The translations under genes and the position numbers were made by a program. A DNA stretch of 64,000 nucleotides from Methanosuratincola petrocarbonis (GTDB lineage Archaea > Thermoproteota > Methanomethylicia > Methanomethylicales > Methanomethylicaceae), in the NCBI GenBank assembly GCA_030522375.1, contig CP130488.1, forward strand, positions 1,240,001 through 1,304,000, given 5' to 3'. The notes under the pieces were generated by a model, which worked only from the letters and a program-made list of their open reading frames with translations, ran no database searches and was not told where the DNA came from. Shown here piece by piece: positions 51,928 to 60,104 of this stretch; the first letter of the stretch is position 1; each line of letters starts with the position of its first letter.

Positions 51928-53124
51928 TCAGCGCCCAGACATGATCTTCTTTGCTACCACCGTGGGCAGACCCCAGAGCTCGACGAAGCCCTTCGAGAGG
52001 GACTGGTCGAAGGTGGACGAGGAGTCGTAGGTGGCTGTCTTGAAGTCGTAGACCGAGTTGGGGGATTCCCTACCCGTAACGATCATTGAGCCCTTGTAGA
52101 GCCTGATCTTGACCTTCCCGTCAAGGCGCTCGTTTGCCTTGTTGACGAAGGCATCGAGCTCCTCCCTCAGGGGGTCGTCCCAGAAGCCCGCATAGACCAT
52201 GAAAGTCCACTGCTCGTCGACCAACCTCTTGAAGCTGAGCTCGTGCCTGTTAAGCACCAGCTTCTCGAGGTCTTTGTGCGCCTCCAGTATCGTGAGGGCA
52301 GCAGGGCACTCATAGGTCTCGCGTGACTTTATGCCCACAATCCTGTCCTCCATATGGTCGATCCTGCCCACTCCATTCTCGCCGGCAACCTTGTTCAGCC
52401 TCCTCACCAACTCGACGGGCGGGTACTCCTTCCCATCGATCTGGACTGGGACGCCGTTCCTGAACCCCAGCTCGATGACAGTCGGCTGGTCGGGGGCGCG
52501 CTCCGGCTGGGTCGTCCACTCCCAACCGTCCTCCTCTGGGCTGTTCCAAGGATTCTCGAGTGGGCCGCTCTCGATTGATCTCCCCCAGAGGTTCTGGTCA
52601 ATGCTGTATTTCTTAGCTGCTCTTGAAACGGGGATGCCGTGCTTCATAGCGTACTCCACCTCCTGATCCCGGCTCATCCCCCACTCCCTGGTCGGGGCGA
52701 GTATCTTGAGGGTCGGGTCGAGCGCCCTGCACGAGATCTCAATCCTTAGCTGGTCGTTGCCCTTGCCTGTGCAGCCGTGGGCCACCGCGTCGCAGCCCTC
52801 CCTGTGTGCAATCTCTATCAGCTTCCTGGCTATCAGCGGCCTGCTGAGCGCCGTGGAGACCGGGTACTTCCCCTGGTACAGCCCGTTTGCCTTGACCGAA
52901 GGGAAGACGTATTCCCTTATGAACTCCTCCTTCGCGTCGACCGTGTAGTGGTTCTCTGCCCCCACCTTGAGTGCCTTCTCGCCAATCGCCCTGAAGTCTT
53001 CCTCCTGACCCACATCGACCGTTACCGTGACGATCTTGGACCCGTACTTCTCAGAAAGCCACTTGATCGCCACAGAAGTGTCAAGGCCGCCCGAATAAGC
53101 CAACGCTATCTTCTTTATTTCCAT
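51928..53124 (-). CDS. argG: Argininosuccinate synthase
   Basis: 398-residue ATP-dependent enzyme joining citrulline and aspartate. P-loop AYSGGLDTSVAI at the N-terminus, HGCTGKGNDQLR (about 114), and TREWGMSRDQEVEYA are all typical. A TATA-like CTTTTAAACTC near 53177-53187 on the minus strand precedes it. Confidence 0.97.
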   Translation of the reverse strand: MEIKKIALAYSGGLDTSVAIKWLSEKYGSKIVTVTVDVGQEEDFRAIGEKALKVGAENHYTVDAKEEFIREYVFPSVKANGLYQGKYPVSTALSRPLIARKLIEIAHREGCDAVAHGCTGKGNDQLRIEISCRALDPTLKILAPTREWGMSRDQEVEYAMKHGIPVSRAAKKYSIDQNLWGRSIESGPLENPWNSPEEDGWEWTTQPERAPDQPTVIELGFRNGVPVQIDGKEYPPVELVRRLNKVAGENGVGRIDHMEDRIVGIKSRETYECPAALTILEAHKDLEKLVLNRHELSFKRLVDEQWTFMVYAGFWDDPLREELDAFVNKANERLDGKVKIRLYKGSMIVTGRESPNSVYDFKTATYDSSSTFDQSLSKGFVELWGLPTVVAKKIMSGR

Positions 53125-53211
53125 CCCAAAAACCTTCCAACCAATTAATTATGAACAAGCAGAAAGAAATTTCCTGAGTTTAAAAGCTTTTTCTATTCTC
53201 CTTCAGCACTT

Positions 53212-54657
53212 TCAAACTGCTTGAGGAGCGCCTTGGATACGGGTAAGCCTTGCATGTTCATTCTCGTTACGGATGCATCCCGGATCAGGGAGTGTGAAGT
53301 CTCCGAAGTACCCGTACGCCCTGGCTCTGCACCCGCCGCAGACGAACCTGTAGTCGCAAGAGCCGCAGCCGCCCTGGAGAGCGCCTCTGTCCCTCAATTT
53401 GCGGAAGTCCTCCAGCTCGACCCAGAGGCGCTCAGGCGATTCTTCAAGGATGTTACCCACTTTCTTCGGAAGGAAGACGCACGGTGTGATGTCCCCGTTC
53501 GGTTCGAGAGCGATGTAGAAACGCCCTGCCCCGCAGCCCCCTATGAAATCGGCGAGCGAGTGGAGCTGCCCGGGGAGCTCGGTGTTTGAGAAGTGGGTAG
53601 GCACGACGCTGCATGATGCGCCCTCTATCTCGAGCGCAACCCTCGCGAACTGCGGCGCGGTGGATAGGAGGTTTAACTTGCTCGTCTTCATCCTTCCCCA
53701 GAGCATCCTGAGCAGATCCTCCCTCTCTCGGGGGGAGAGGTCGTTCTCCTCTATGAACCTCCCCCTGCCGGTAGGGACAAAGTTGTACATCATGAACCAG
53801 TCTACCCCAAGATCCTCGCAGAGCTCTATCATCTCAGGGATTTCCTCGAGATTGTGCCTTGTGACGGTTGTGGCGATGTTCACGAAGAAACCGGCCTCAA
53901 CGGAATTCCTGATGCCCTCGACGGTCCTGGCGAACATGCCATCGACCCCCCTGAAAGAGTCGTGGGTCTCTGCCTTCGCCCCGTCGAGGCTTATCTGTAG
54001 GTATTCGACCCCAGCTTCCCTGAGCTCTCTGCACCTCTCTTTCGTAAGGAGCACGCCGTTCGTTGCTATTGCAGTGTACAGCCCCCTTGAAGAGGAGTGC
54101 CTTGCTAGCTCGAGTATGTCCCTTCTGACCAGCGGCTCCCCTCCCGAGAATGCCAGGACTACCACGCCCCACTCAGCTATCCTGTCTATGACCCGCCGTG
54201 CATCCTCTGTGGAGAGATCCAGACCTGGATTCTGCCCTGCATTTGCATAGCAATGCTTGCAGCGCAGGTTGCAGCTGTTAGTCACATTCCAGACGACCTG
54301 GAAAGGGGCGCCTGGCACAAAGGGTCTCCGGACCCCGAAGAGGGAGATCCCCTTCACGACATTCGCGAGACCGCGCCTCCAGTACTTGTCCTTGAATCTA
54401 TCTTTCATCTCCTCGCTGCTGGCGCCGAATGCCTTACCGCCCAACGACAGGAAGGCAGAAACCGATCTCTCAGCCATCCTGCACTTCAGGCATGCTTCCT
54501 CTCTGACTCCTGAGTAGAGCTCGAGCGCAACCTCGAGCCGCGACCGCCCGTCCTCAGGGCAATACTCGCTCATCCTGCGGAGGGCGAACTGTACTGGCTT
54601 GCTCTCTGCGAACGTTCCGAATATCTGAACAGCGGTTTTTGTATCCAAACCCAACAC
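53212..54657 (-). CDS. Radical SAM/SPASM protein
   Basis: 481-residue radical SAM enzyme. CNLRCKHCYANAG (about 133-145) binds the AdoMet 4Fe-4S cluster; FSGGEPLVR (GGE motif) follows. The C-terminal SPASM region has many Cys (GGCGAGRFY, PNGDITPCVFLP, QGGCGSCDYRFVCGGCRA). The 110-residue N-terminal extension has a CLKCRMAERS pair. It resembles archaeal AhbC/AhbD-like and peptide-modifying enzymes, but no precursor peptide or heme gene is next to it, so the substrate is open. Starts: GTG 54657. Confidence 0.85.
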   Translation of the reverse strand: MLGLDTKTAVQIFGTFAESKPVQFALRRMSEYCPEDGRSRLEVALELYSGVREEACLKCRMAERSVSAFLSLGGKAFGASSEEMKDRFKDKYWRRGLANVVKGISLFGVRRPFVPGAPFQVVWNVTNSCNLRCKHCYANAGQNPGLDLSTEDARRVIDRIAEWGVVVLAFSGGEPLVRRDILELARHSSSRGLYTAIATNGVLLTKERCRELREAGVEYLQISLDGAKAETHDSFRGVDGMFARTVEGIRNSVEAGFFVNIATTVTRHNLEEIPEMIELCEDLGVDWFMMYNFVPTGRGRFIEENDLSPREREDLLRMLWGRMKTSKLNLLSTAPQFARVALEIEGASCSVVPTHFSNTELPGQLHSLADFIGGCGAGRFYIALEPNGDITPCVFLPKKVGNILEESPERLWVELEDFRKLRDRGALQGGCGSCDYRFVCGGCRARAYGYFGDFTLPDPGCIRNENEHARLTRIQGAPQAV

Positions 54658-54818
54658 CCCTGAGCGGCAGCACCGCTGTCGCTCACCTATGACTACTCTG
54701 GGACGAATAAATTCTTATCCCTGAATATGTCCAGCGGCGTGTCATCTCCATGGGATGCAATGCTTTCTATACCCAGTCCTGAAGGTTGGGCTCACATTAA
54801 GCTGGTAACGGCTAACGG

Positions 54819-55334
54819 TCAGGGTCTCTTGAATACGGATGGATAGAACCGCCGCAGACCCGCGACCGCAGCTGTAGACAGCACCAGGTTGACGATTATC
54901 GATGCAGTTATTGCGGGGATCATCGCGATCCAAGCCTCCAGGAAACCCGGGTAAGACTTGCTGATCGTGAGGGAGAGCGCGATCATTCCGGACGTGAAGA
55001 CGTAGCGGCTGAGTTGGCCCAAGGCGACCGCTAGCACGGGGTTTACTCTCCTCGAGAGCCACGAGGTCAGGACGCCCATCATGCCGTCCCCGATGCCAGC
55101 AGGTATCTCTATCAGCGCCTGACCTGTCCAAAGCGAGACGCCAATCCCCTTTATCAAGCCGACCGCGAATGCGGCAATACCCGGCGACGCAGCCGCTGCT
55201 ATGGAGACAGGGGTTGATCCCAGGTTCGGGTTTCCGAGCGGGAACGAGACTCGGATGCTGCTCAGCACTATAGAGAGGGCGCCGAAGACCGCGACGTATA
55301 TCAGAATGAAGGACCGCCTTTCTCTGGAGACCAT
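54819..55334 (-). CDS. ECF-type transporter S component (putative), in CoA operon
   Basis: 171-residue membrane protein with about five or six hydrophobic helices (for example FGALSIVLSSIRVSFPLG, then IAAFAVGLIKGIGVSLW). The overall pattern, and the G/S-rich segment NLGSTPVSIAAAASPG, resemble substrate-specific components of ECF importers. It is the last gene of the coaBC-pantoate kinase-phosphopantothenate synthetase operon, starting 1-2 bases after the preceding stop, so the substrate is probably a CoA precursor. No ECF ATPase or T component is in the window. Confidence 0.6.
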   Translation of the reverse strand: MVSRERRSFILIYVAVFGALSIVLSSIRVSFPLGNPNLGSTPVSIAAAASPGIAAFAVGLIKGIGVSLWTGQALIEIPAGIGDGMMGVLTSWLSRRVNPVLAVALGQLSRYVFTSGMIALSLTISKSYPGFLEAWIAMIPAITASIIVNLVLSTAAVAGLRRFYPSVFKRP

Positions 55335-55335
55335 A

Positions 55336-56109
55336 TCACTGTTCCTCTGCGAGCCTGGTAAGGCGGTCCCTTATGTGGATGAGCATGTTGGAGAGGTTCT
55401 TCCTGTTGTCAAAGCTCTCAAGTATCTCCTTCAGAGCCGACCTGTCCTGGAATCTTAGCTCTTCAACGGCTGAGACCAAGTTGGGCAGCGCGCGTATTAT
55501 GTTGTCGACTATAGTGATGTCTGCGGTCTGGGCGGTCCTAGAGAGCGGGTTCAGGTCGACGGTTATCACGAACTTGTTCGTCTTCTTCAGCGCCATTGTC
55601 CTGTCACCGTCCTCGAGCGGGACGAGCACCACATCCGCCGCATAGATCCCCCTGGGGTCGACCTTGCGCCTCTCGCTGAAGAGCTCGGGGATCCTCGCGC
55701 TAGCCGCCCGACCTACGCCGAGGACGCGCTTGGCGCCCGCCGCCATTAGCGAATCCCTGACTGCGAGCTCTCTCGCCCTGGTCCTGTAGAAGAGGTTGAC
55801 CTCCAGAGGGGCAGGCACCGCCTCAGAAAGCCTGACCAGCTCGCCGGGGACCAGTGCAGCTGCATTTCCGTTTACTGATATGACAGGGTGAGAGGCAAGG
55901 AGAAGCGCGGCCGCGGCTGCCCTTGTCGCGAAGAGGGCCGCGGGGGTCGTCTCCTCGCCAATGAGGTAGTCAAAGGCCTCGCCCCTCCCGTGTGCGATCA
56001 GCCCAGACTTTGTGACGACATCCTTCTCCTCCCCTTCGACGAGTCTTTCCCTTATCAGTAGTGAGGCTGCCCTCACATGGTTTTTCGGTATTTTCAGACG
56101 GACTCCCAT
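55336..56109 (-). CDS. 4-phosphopantoate--beta-alanine ligase (phosphopantothenate synthetase)
   Basis: Archaeal enzyme that joins 4-phosphopantoate to beta-alanine, replacing bacterial PanC. 257 residues; VSVNGNAAALVPGE, PLEVNLFYRTRARE and the KTNKFVITVDLNPLSRTAQ stretch are family signatures. Its start lies 16 bases inside the pantoate kinase end. The two genes carry successive steps of the pathway. Confidence 0.93.
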   Translation of the reverse strand: MGVRLKIPKNHVRAASLLIRERLVEGEEKDVVTKSGLIAHGRGEAFDYLIGEETTPAALFATRAAAAALLLASHPVISVNGNAAALVPGELVRLSEAVPAPLEVNLFYRTRARELAVRDSLMAAGAKRVLGVGRAASARIPELFSERRKVDPRGIYAADVVLVPLEDGDRTMALKKTNKFVITVDLNPLSRTAQTADITIVDNIIRALPNLVSAVEELRFQDRSALKEILESFDNRKNLSNMLIHIRDRLTRLAEEQ

Positions 56110-57047
56110 TCCAATCCACTCCTGTGAATTTCAGAGACTATCAGCTTGAGACCCCCAGGCATTTTCAGGTCGGCTGGGGGCGATTCGGATTGAACATGAA
56201 CATCGGCGAGCGACCTAAGAGCATTTTTGAGCTGGTCACGCTCAACGATAGCGAAGACAAGCCCCTTCTTCGCCGATGGGGTCACTCCGGCTGCCTCATA
56301 CCTCCTCAGCACGGATCGGACGATGTCGTTGGATAGGCCGACACCGTCCCAGAATCTCCTCGATTGGAGCATGAAGTTCTCGATCGTGGGGCTCTCGAGA
56401 AAAGCCTCAAGCGCCACCTTCCCCAACCGGTTTATCCGGTTCACGATGGGGCGCTCGGTGATCATTGCCTTGGTCTGGAATTCGGAGACCGGAGTGGAGA
56501 TGACCACATAGTCCTTGCTCAGGGGGATCTGCCTTGCCACGCCTACCCCCGGACTTCCTGGGGCCGTTCTCACCTCGAGCCCACCCACAGTCTCTGCAAT
56601 CACGTCACCGAGACCGGTCTCATTCACGACCTCCGCGGCGTGGGCCACCGAAGCAACCTCCCTCAAGCTCATCCCCATCCTGAAGGCGCGGTTGATCGAT
56701 ATGGCTAGGCTCAGCGCCGAGGAGCCGCTCACTCCATACCCATAGTTAGCTGGCAGCACCGATTCCTGCTCCGCGGCGACGGCGTACCTCTCCTGAAACG
56801 GCACCATCTTCGAAGCTACGTAGCTACAGGTAGGGGAAAAGAGTGGAGAGCCGTTGCACTTCAGCTCGAAGCCAGGGGCTTTCCCCTCTCGTGCCGAGAG
56901 CCTGGTCCTGACCCCGCCCGCTATGCAGATGCCTGCGCCCGTCGAGCCCGACCTGATCGGCTCTTCCGCTCTGCATATCGTGAAGAATCCCGTAATGTGC
57001 GCAGGGGCGTAACCCTCGCCAGCGATCGTATACCCTGAATCCGTCAC
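56094..57047 (-). CDS. Pantoate kinase
   Basis: GHMP-fold kinase that makes 4-phosphopantoate in archaea. 317 residues; GYAPAHITGFF near the N-terminus, the phosphate loop YGYGVSGSSALSLA (about 100-113), and GLGDVIAETVGGLEVR are typical. The GTG start at 57047 lies in the coaBC stop (GTGA overlap). Confidence 0.93.
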   Translation of the reverse strand: MTDSGYTIAGEGYAPAHITGFFTICRAEEPIRSGSTGAGICIAGGVRTRLSAREGKAPGFELKCNGSPLFSPTCSYVASKMVPFQERYAVAAEQESVLPANYGYGVSGSSALSLAISINRAFRMGMSLREVASVAHAAEVVNETGLGDVIAETVGGLEVRTAPGSPGVGVARQIPLSKDYVVISTPVSEFQTKAMITERPIVNRINRLGKVALEAFLESPTIENFMLQSRRFWDGVGLSNDIVRSVLRRYEAAGVTPSAKKGLVFAIVERDQLKNALRSLADVHVQSESPPADLKMPGGLKLIVSEIHRSGLEWESV

Positions 57048-58285
57048 ACCCCAGCCCTCCTGAGGTAGAGGTCGAGCACCTGGCTGGCGACCTCCCTCTT
57101 CGGCTTAAGCGGCACATGGTAAGTCGATCCGTCGGGGAAGACCACGTATGTTTCGTTTGTCTCGGACATGAAACCCCTGCCCGGAAGGGAGAGGTCGTTA
57201 GCAACAATCATGTCACATCCTGAATCGGAGAGCCTTGCGAGTGCCCTGGACATCAGCTCATCCTTCGCGAGCCCGTATTCAGCCTTGAAGCCTATGACAA
57301 AAGTGCGGGGGGATGTCCGCTTTGCCTCCGCAAGGATCTTGGGGAGAGGGATTAGCCTTAGGTCAACGGGGGAGTCGCTAGCGAGTTTCCCGTCGAATGT
57401 ACCGTCGAACTCGAAATCCAGGGGGGCAGCCGCCATCACGAAAAGGTCGTAGGCAGACTCCGAGAGCTCTTTCATAACAGCGTCCCTCATCTCCCGGGTG
57501 GTCTCGACAGATATCACCTTTGCATTCAACCTTGGAAGTTCCACCGGTCCGGTTATGAGGGTGACCTCCGCGCCCCTAGCGGCAGCCTCAGCCGCAAACG
57601 CAAACCCCATCTTCCCTGAGCTCGAGTTGGTCAGGAAGCGTATGCGGTCCATATATGCGCGCGTCGGACCCGATGTCACGAGCACCCTCAAGCCAGCCAT
57701 GTCCTTCGGGCGGAGGGCTGCGATCGCCTCTTCGACAATTGCAGTCCAATCGATTAGCTTGGCCTTCCCCTCGGTGACCTCCGGGAGCAGCACGCGTACC
57801 CCCATCGACTGTAGCCTCTTGATGTTCTCCAAGACTGCGGGATGGCGGTACATGCTCCCATGCATCGCTGGTGCAACTATCAACGGTATGCCAGAGCCTA
57901 TAGCGGTCGTCGCAAGCGATGTGACGGGCGTGTCGTCTATTCCTGCCGCCATCTTGCCGACGGTGTTGGCGGTGGCTGGGGCTATAAGTACGAGGTCGGC
58001 GCTCCCCTCGCCGCCGTACCCAAGCGCCACATGTTCGATCCCGCCAGTAAGCCTGGTGACGACGGGGTTCCCGGTAGCCCACTCCATCAGGTCTGGGGAG
58101 ATCAGCTGCCGGGCTGCGTCGGTCATTACTGCCCAAACTTCCCCTCCGTGGCGCATGAGCTCCCGGGCGATCTCTGGCGCCCTGATACAGGCTACGCTGC
58201 CGCAGATGCCGAGGGCTATACGCTTTCCCGCGATCAGCCTGCTCTTTGAACCAGTTATGTCCTTGGAGGGGTGAATGCTAGACAC
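57044..58285 (-). CDS. coaBC: CoaBC (phosphopantothenoylcysteine decarboxylase / phosphopantothenate-cysteine ligase)
   Basis: Bifunctional 413-residue protein. N-terminal flavodoxin-like CoaC half: LGICGSVACIRAPE, then PAMHGSMYRHPA with the catalytic His. C-terminal CoaB half: TSGPTRAYMDRIRFLTNSSSGKMG, VIGFKAEYG and IVANDLSLPG. GTG start at 58285, with a TATA box about 25 bases upstream (CATATATAG, about 58302-58310 on plus reading reverse), so the mRNA is nearly leaderless. First gene of the four-gene CoA operon. Confidence 0.95.
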   Translation of the reverse strand: MSSIHPSKDITGSKSRLIAGKRIALGICGSVACIRAPEIARELMRHGGEVWAVMTDAARQLISPDLMEWATGNPVVTRLTGGIEHVALGYGGEGSADLVLIAPATANTVGKMAAGIDDTPVTSLATTAIGSGIPLIVAPAMHGSMYRHPAVLENIKRLQSMGVRVLLPEVTEGKAKLIDWTAIVEEAIAALRPKDMAGLRVLVTSGPTRAYMDRIRFLTNSSSGKMGFAFAAEAAARGAEVTLITGPVELPRLNAKVISVETTREMRDAVMKELSESAYDLFVMAAAPLDFEFDGTFDGKLASDSPVDLRLIPLPKILAEAKRTSPRTFVIGFKAEYGLAKDELMSRALARLSDSGCDMIVANDLSLPGRGFMSETNETYVVFPDGSTYHVPLKPKREVASQVLDLYLRRAGV

Positions 58286-58318
58286 CGCCTACACTTCATG
58301 ACGGGGCTATATATGTAA

Positions 58319-58341
58319 TTTATGCACGTATAACGCATAAA
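58319..58341. promoter_or_regulatory. Inverted repeat in divergent promoter region of CoA operon
   Basis: TTTATGC (58319-58325) and GCATAAA (58335-58341) make a perfect 7-bp inverted repeat with a 9-nt spacer, just upstream of the TATA box of coaBC. The region 58286-58436 is A/T rich and divergent with the membrane-protein gene. A regulator binding site is possible. Confidence 0.4.
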
Positions 58342-58436
58342 TGATAATTTTTTGATAGTTAACATAGATCACATATTTGAGTGCACCAATAAGAATAATA
58401 GATGCTAATGCGACACTCATCTGACGGTGGGAACGC

Positions 58437-58787
58437 TTGTACAGGGAGTTCTTCTCCAAGAGGAACCTGGCTTATCTCGCTGCCATTTTCACAATATTCC
58501 TCACCAGCGGCGGGATCTACCTGATCGTGATGGAGCCGAGCGCGATGGTCTCGACAGGCACAGGGACGAGTTTCCTGGTCAGGTCGAGCAGCAGCCAGAC
58601 GTCTACAGAGTTCTTTGTGATATTCTTCCTCACGCTCGCCGGGATGCTGGGCTTCGTCGTCTTGGAAAGGTCGCTGCACAAGTCCTTCGATCTTGAGGGC
58701 GCGAAGCTAAAGTTCGTTGGTGGGACGGCACTGATCCTTATCGCAGTAATACTGATCGAGTACCTGCTCAGGGCCAAGCTCTACTAA
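58437..58787 (+). CDS. Small membrane protein, 116 residues
   Basis: TTG start at 58437 with GGTGGG upstream. Three hydrophobic segments (about 10-31, 60-77 and 92-111) around a Ser/Thr-rich outer loop (STGTGTSFLVRSSSSQTST). I do not recognise the family. It converges on carS (end 6 bases from the carS stop) and is divergent from the CoA operon. Confidence 0.65.
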   Translation: MYREFFSKRNLAYLAAIFTIFLTSGGIYLIVMEPSAMVSTGTGTSFLVRSSSSQTSTEFFVIFFLTLAGMLGFVVLERSLHKSFDLEGAKLKFVGGTALILIAVILIEYLLRAKLY

Positions 58788-58793
58788 ACGGCT

Positions 58794-59276
58794 TCACCAG
58801 GGGTACTTTTTCAGACCTAACCGATAGGCAAAGTAATTGGTCAGCAGGTGGATCGGCGGGGTAACTGCCATGATGAAGACTACCTGCTCGAGCGTGACCT
58901 GGTAAACAGGGTAGAGGAAGAGCAAGGCCCCTACCACAAAATCTAGCTGGTCCAGTAGGGGTGCAGGGTGCCCCCTCTCAATACCGATCCTGCGCTTTAT
59001 GAATGCCCCAAGGATGTCCCCCGAGAGGGCGCCGAGGGCGAGCAGGAAGGAGTGGATCGGGTAGCCAAACAGTGCCCCGGACAGGGTTCCCATAAATAGC
59101 CCAGCTAAGAAGCCCTCGAAGGTCTTTCCATCCCCCAGCACGCGACGCCCGTCTACCATCGACTTCCCGAAATCCATCGGGTGGCGCCCCCTCGCCAGAA
59201 CCGGGACCGAGTTTGCTATGAATGCAGGCATGATTATCACGAACGAGGAGAATGCCAGGGCAAGGAGGTCAGTCAT
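58794..59276 (-). CDS. carS: CDP-archaeol synthase CarS
   Basis: CTP:geranylgeranyl-glycerol-ether cytidylyltransferase of archaeal lipid synthesis. 160 residues, about five helices. GRRVLGDGKTFEGFL (about 43-57) and GDILGAFIKRRIGIERGHPAPLLDQLDF are family hallmarks. Its start overlaps the radB end by 8 bases. Confidence 0.93.
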   Translation of the reverse strand: MTDLLALAFSSFVIIMPAFIANSVPVLARGRHPMDFGKSMVDGRRVLGDGKTFEGFLAGLFMGTLSGALFGYPIHSFLLALGALSGDILGAFIKRRIGIERGHPAPLLDQLDFVVGALLFLYPVYQVTLEQVVFIMAVTPPIHLLTNYFAYRLGLKKYPW

Positions 59277-59943
59277 TTCCAGTACCCATTCCGGAGAAAC
59301 CTCTTGATGTAAGCCTTATTAATGCCTCACGCCGGGGTGCCGGCTTCAGTAGGGACGCCTTCCTGACTTCCCCATGGACCCGTTCCAGCCTGACTGCCCT
59401 GTCGGACCAGTAAGTCAGGATCGCGGAGGCGACAGGCACTGCCCCGCTCCCGTCAGGGACGTCCTTCACCTCGCTGGTGATCAGCACCGCCAAGCCCTTC
59501 CTCCTCGCCAGGTCTTTCAATATCGCGAGCTGCCTGTTGAGGATCTTGTTGGCAAGTATATTTTCGTCGTATTCCCCGAGCTCAACCCTGTACATCCCGG
59601 TTGCCGAGTCCAGCGCAAGAAAGGACGTTCCAGACGGGAGGCTGGTCTCCAGCAGCTCCACCACCGAGTCCTGCTCCTCGAAACTCTTAACCTCGACTAT
59701 CCATATCCTCTCGCTCATCTGCTGCCAATTCTCGCCCGAGATCTCGGAGAGGCGGCGCAGAGGGAGGCGCCCTTCGGAGTAGATTATGACGCTGCCCGAC
59801 CCGGAAGAGGCGGCGGAGGCGGCAGTCTGGAATACAAGGGACGTCTTGCCTGCCCCTCGCTCACCAAAGGCAAGGACGACCTCGCCCGGCCTCAGGCCTC
59901 CCTCCAGCAGGGAGTCGAGCTCAGCGCAGCCAGTCGGCACCAC
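59269..59943 (-). CDS. radB: RadB-type recombinase paralogue
   Basis: 224-residue RecA-fold protein lacking the N-terminal HhH domain of RadA. Walker A GERGAGKTS (about 28-36), Walker B LALDSATGMYR, and DLARRKGLAVLITSEV are typical of RadB. It ends inside the start of carS. Role in recombination control inferred from the family. Confidence 0.88.
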   Translation of the reverse strand: MVPTGCAELDSLLEGGLRPGEVVLAFGERGAGKTSLVFQTAASAASSGSGSVIIYSEGRLPLRRLSEISGENWQQMSERIWIVEVKSFEEQDSVVELLETSLPSGTSFLALDSATGMYRVELGEYDENILANKILNRQLAILKDLARRKGLAVLITSEVKDVPDGSGAVPVASAILTYWSDRAVRLERVHGEVRKASLLKPAPRREALIRLTSRGFSGMGTGND

Positions 59944-60104
59944 AGATCCCCGGATCAGCTCTTTGCCCCCCTTCAGGTCAACCTTTTGAACTCTTGCTCA
60001 TTTCTCTTATGATGTTTTCTCTTGCGCTCTAAGCTCTCCGGGAGGGTCTATGCGACCTGCAGTCAATAAACCATCTACCTCATTTGCCGAGGCGGGCAGG
60101 CAAC

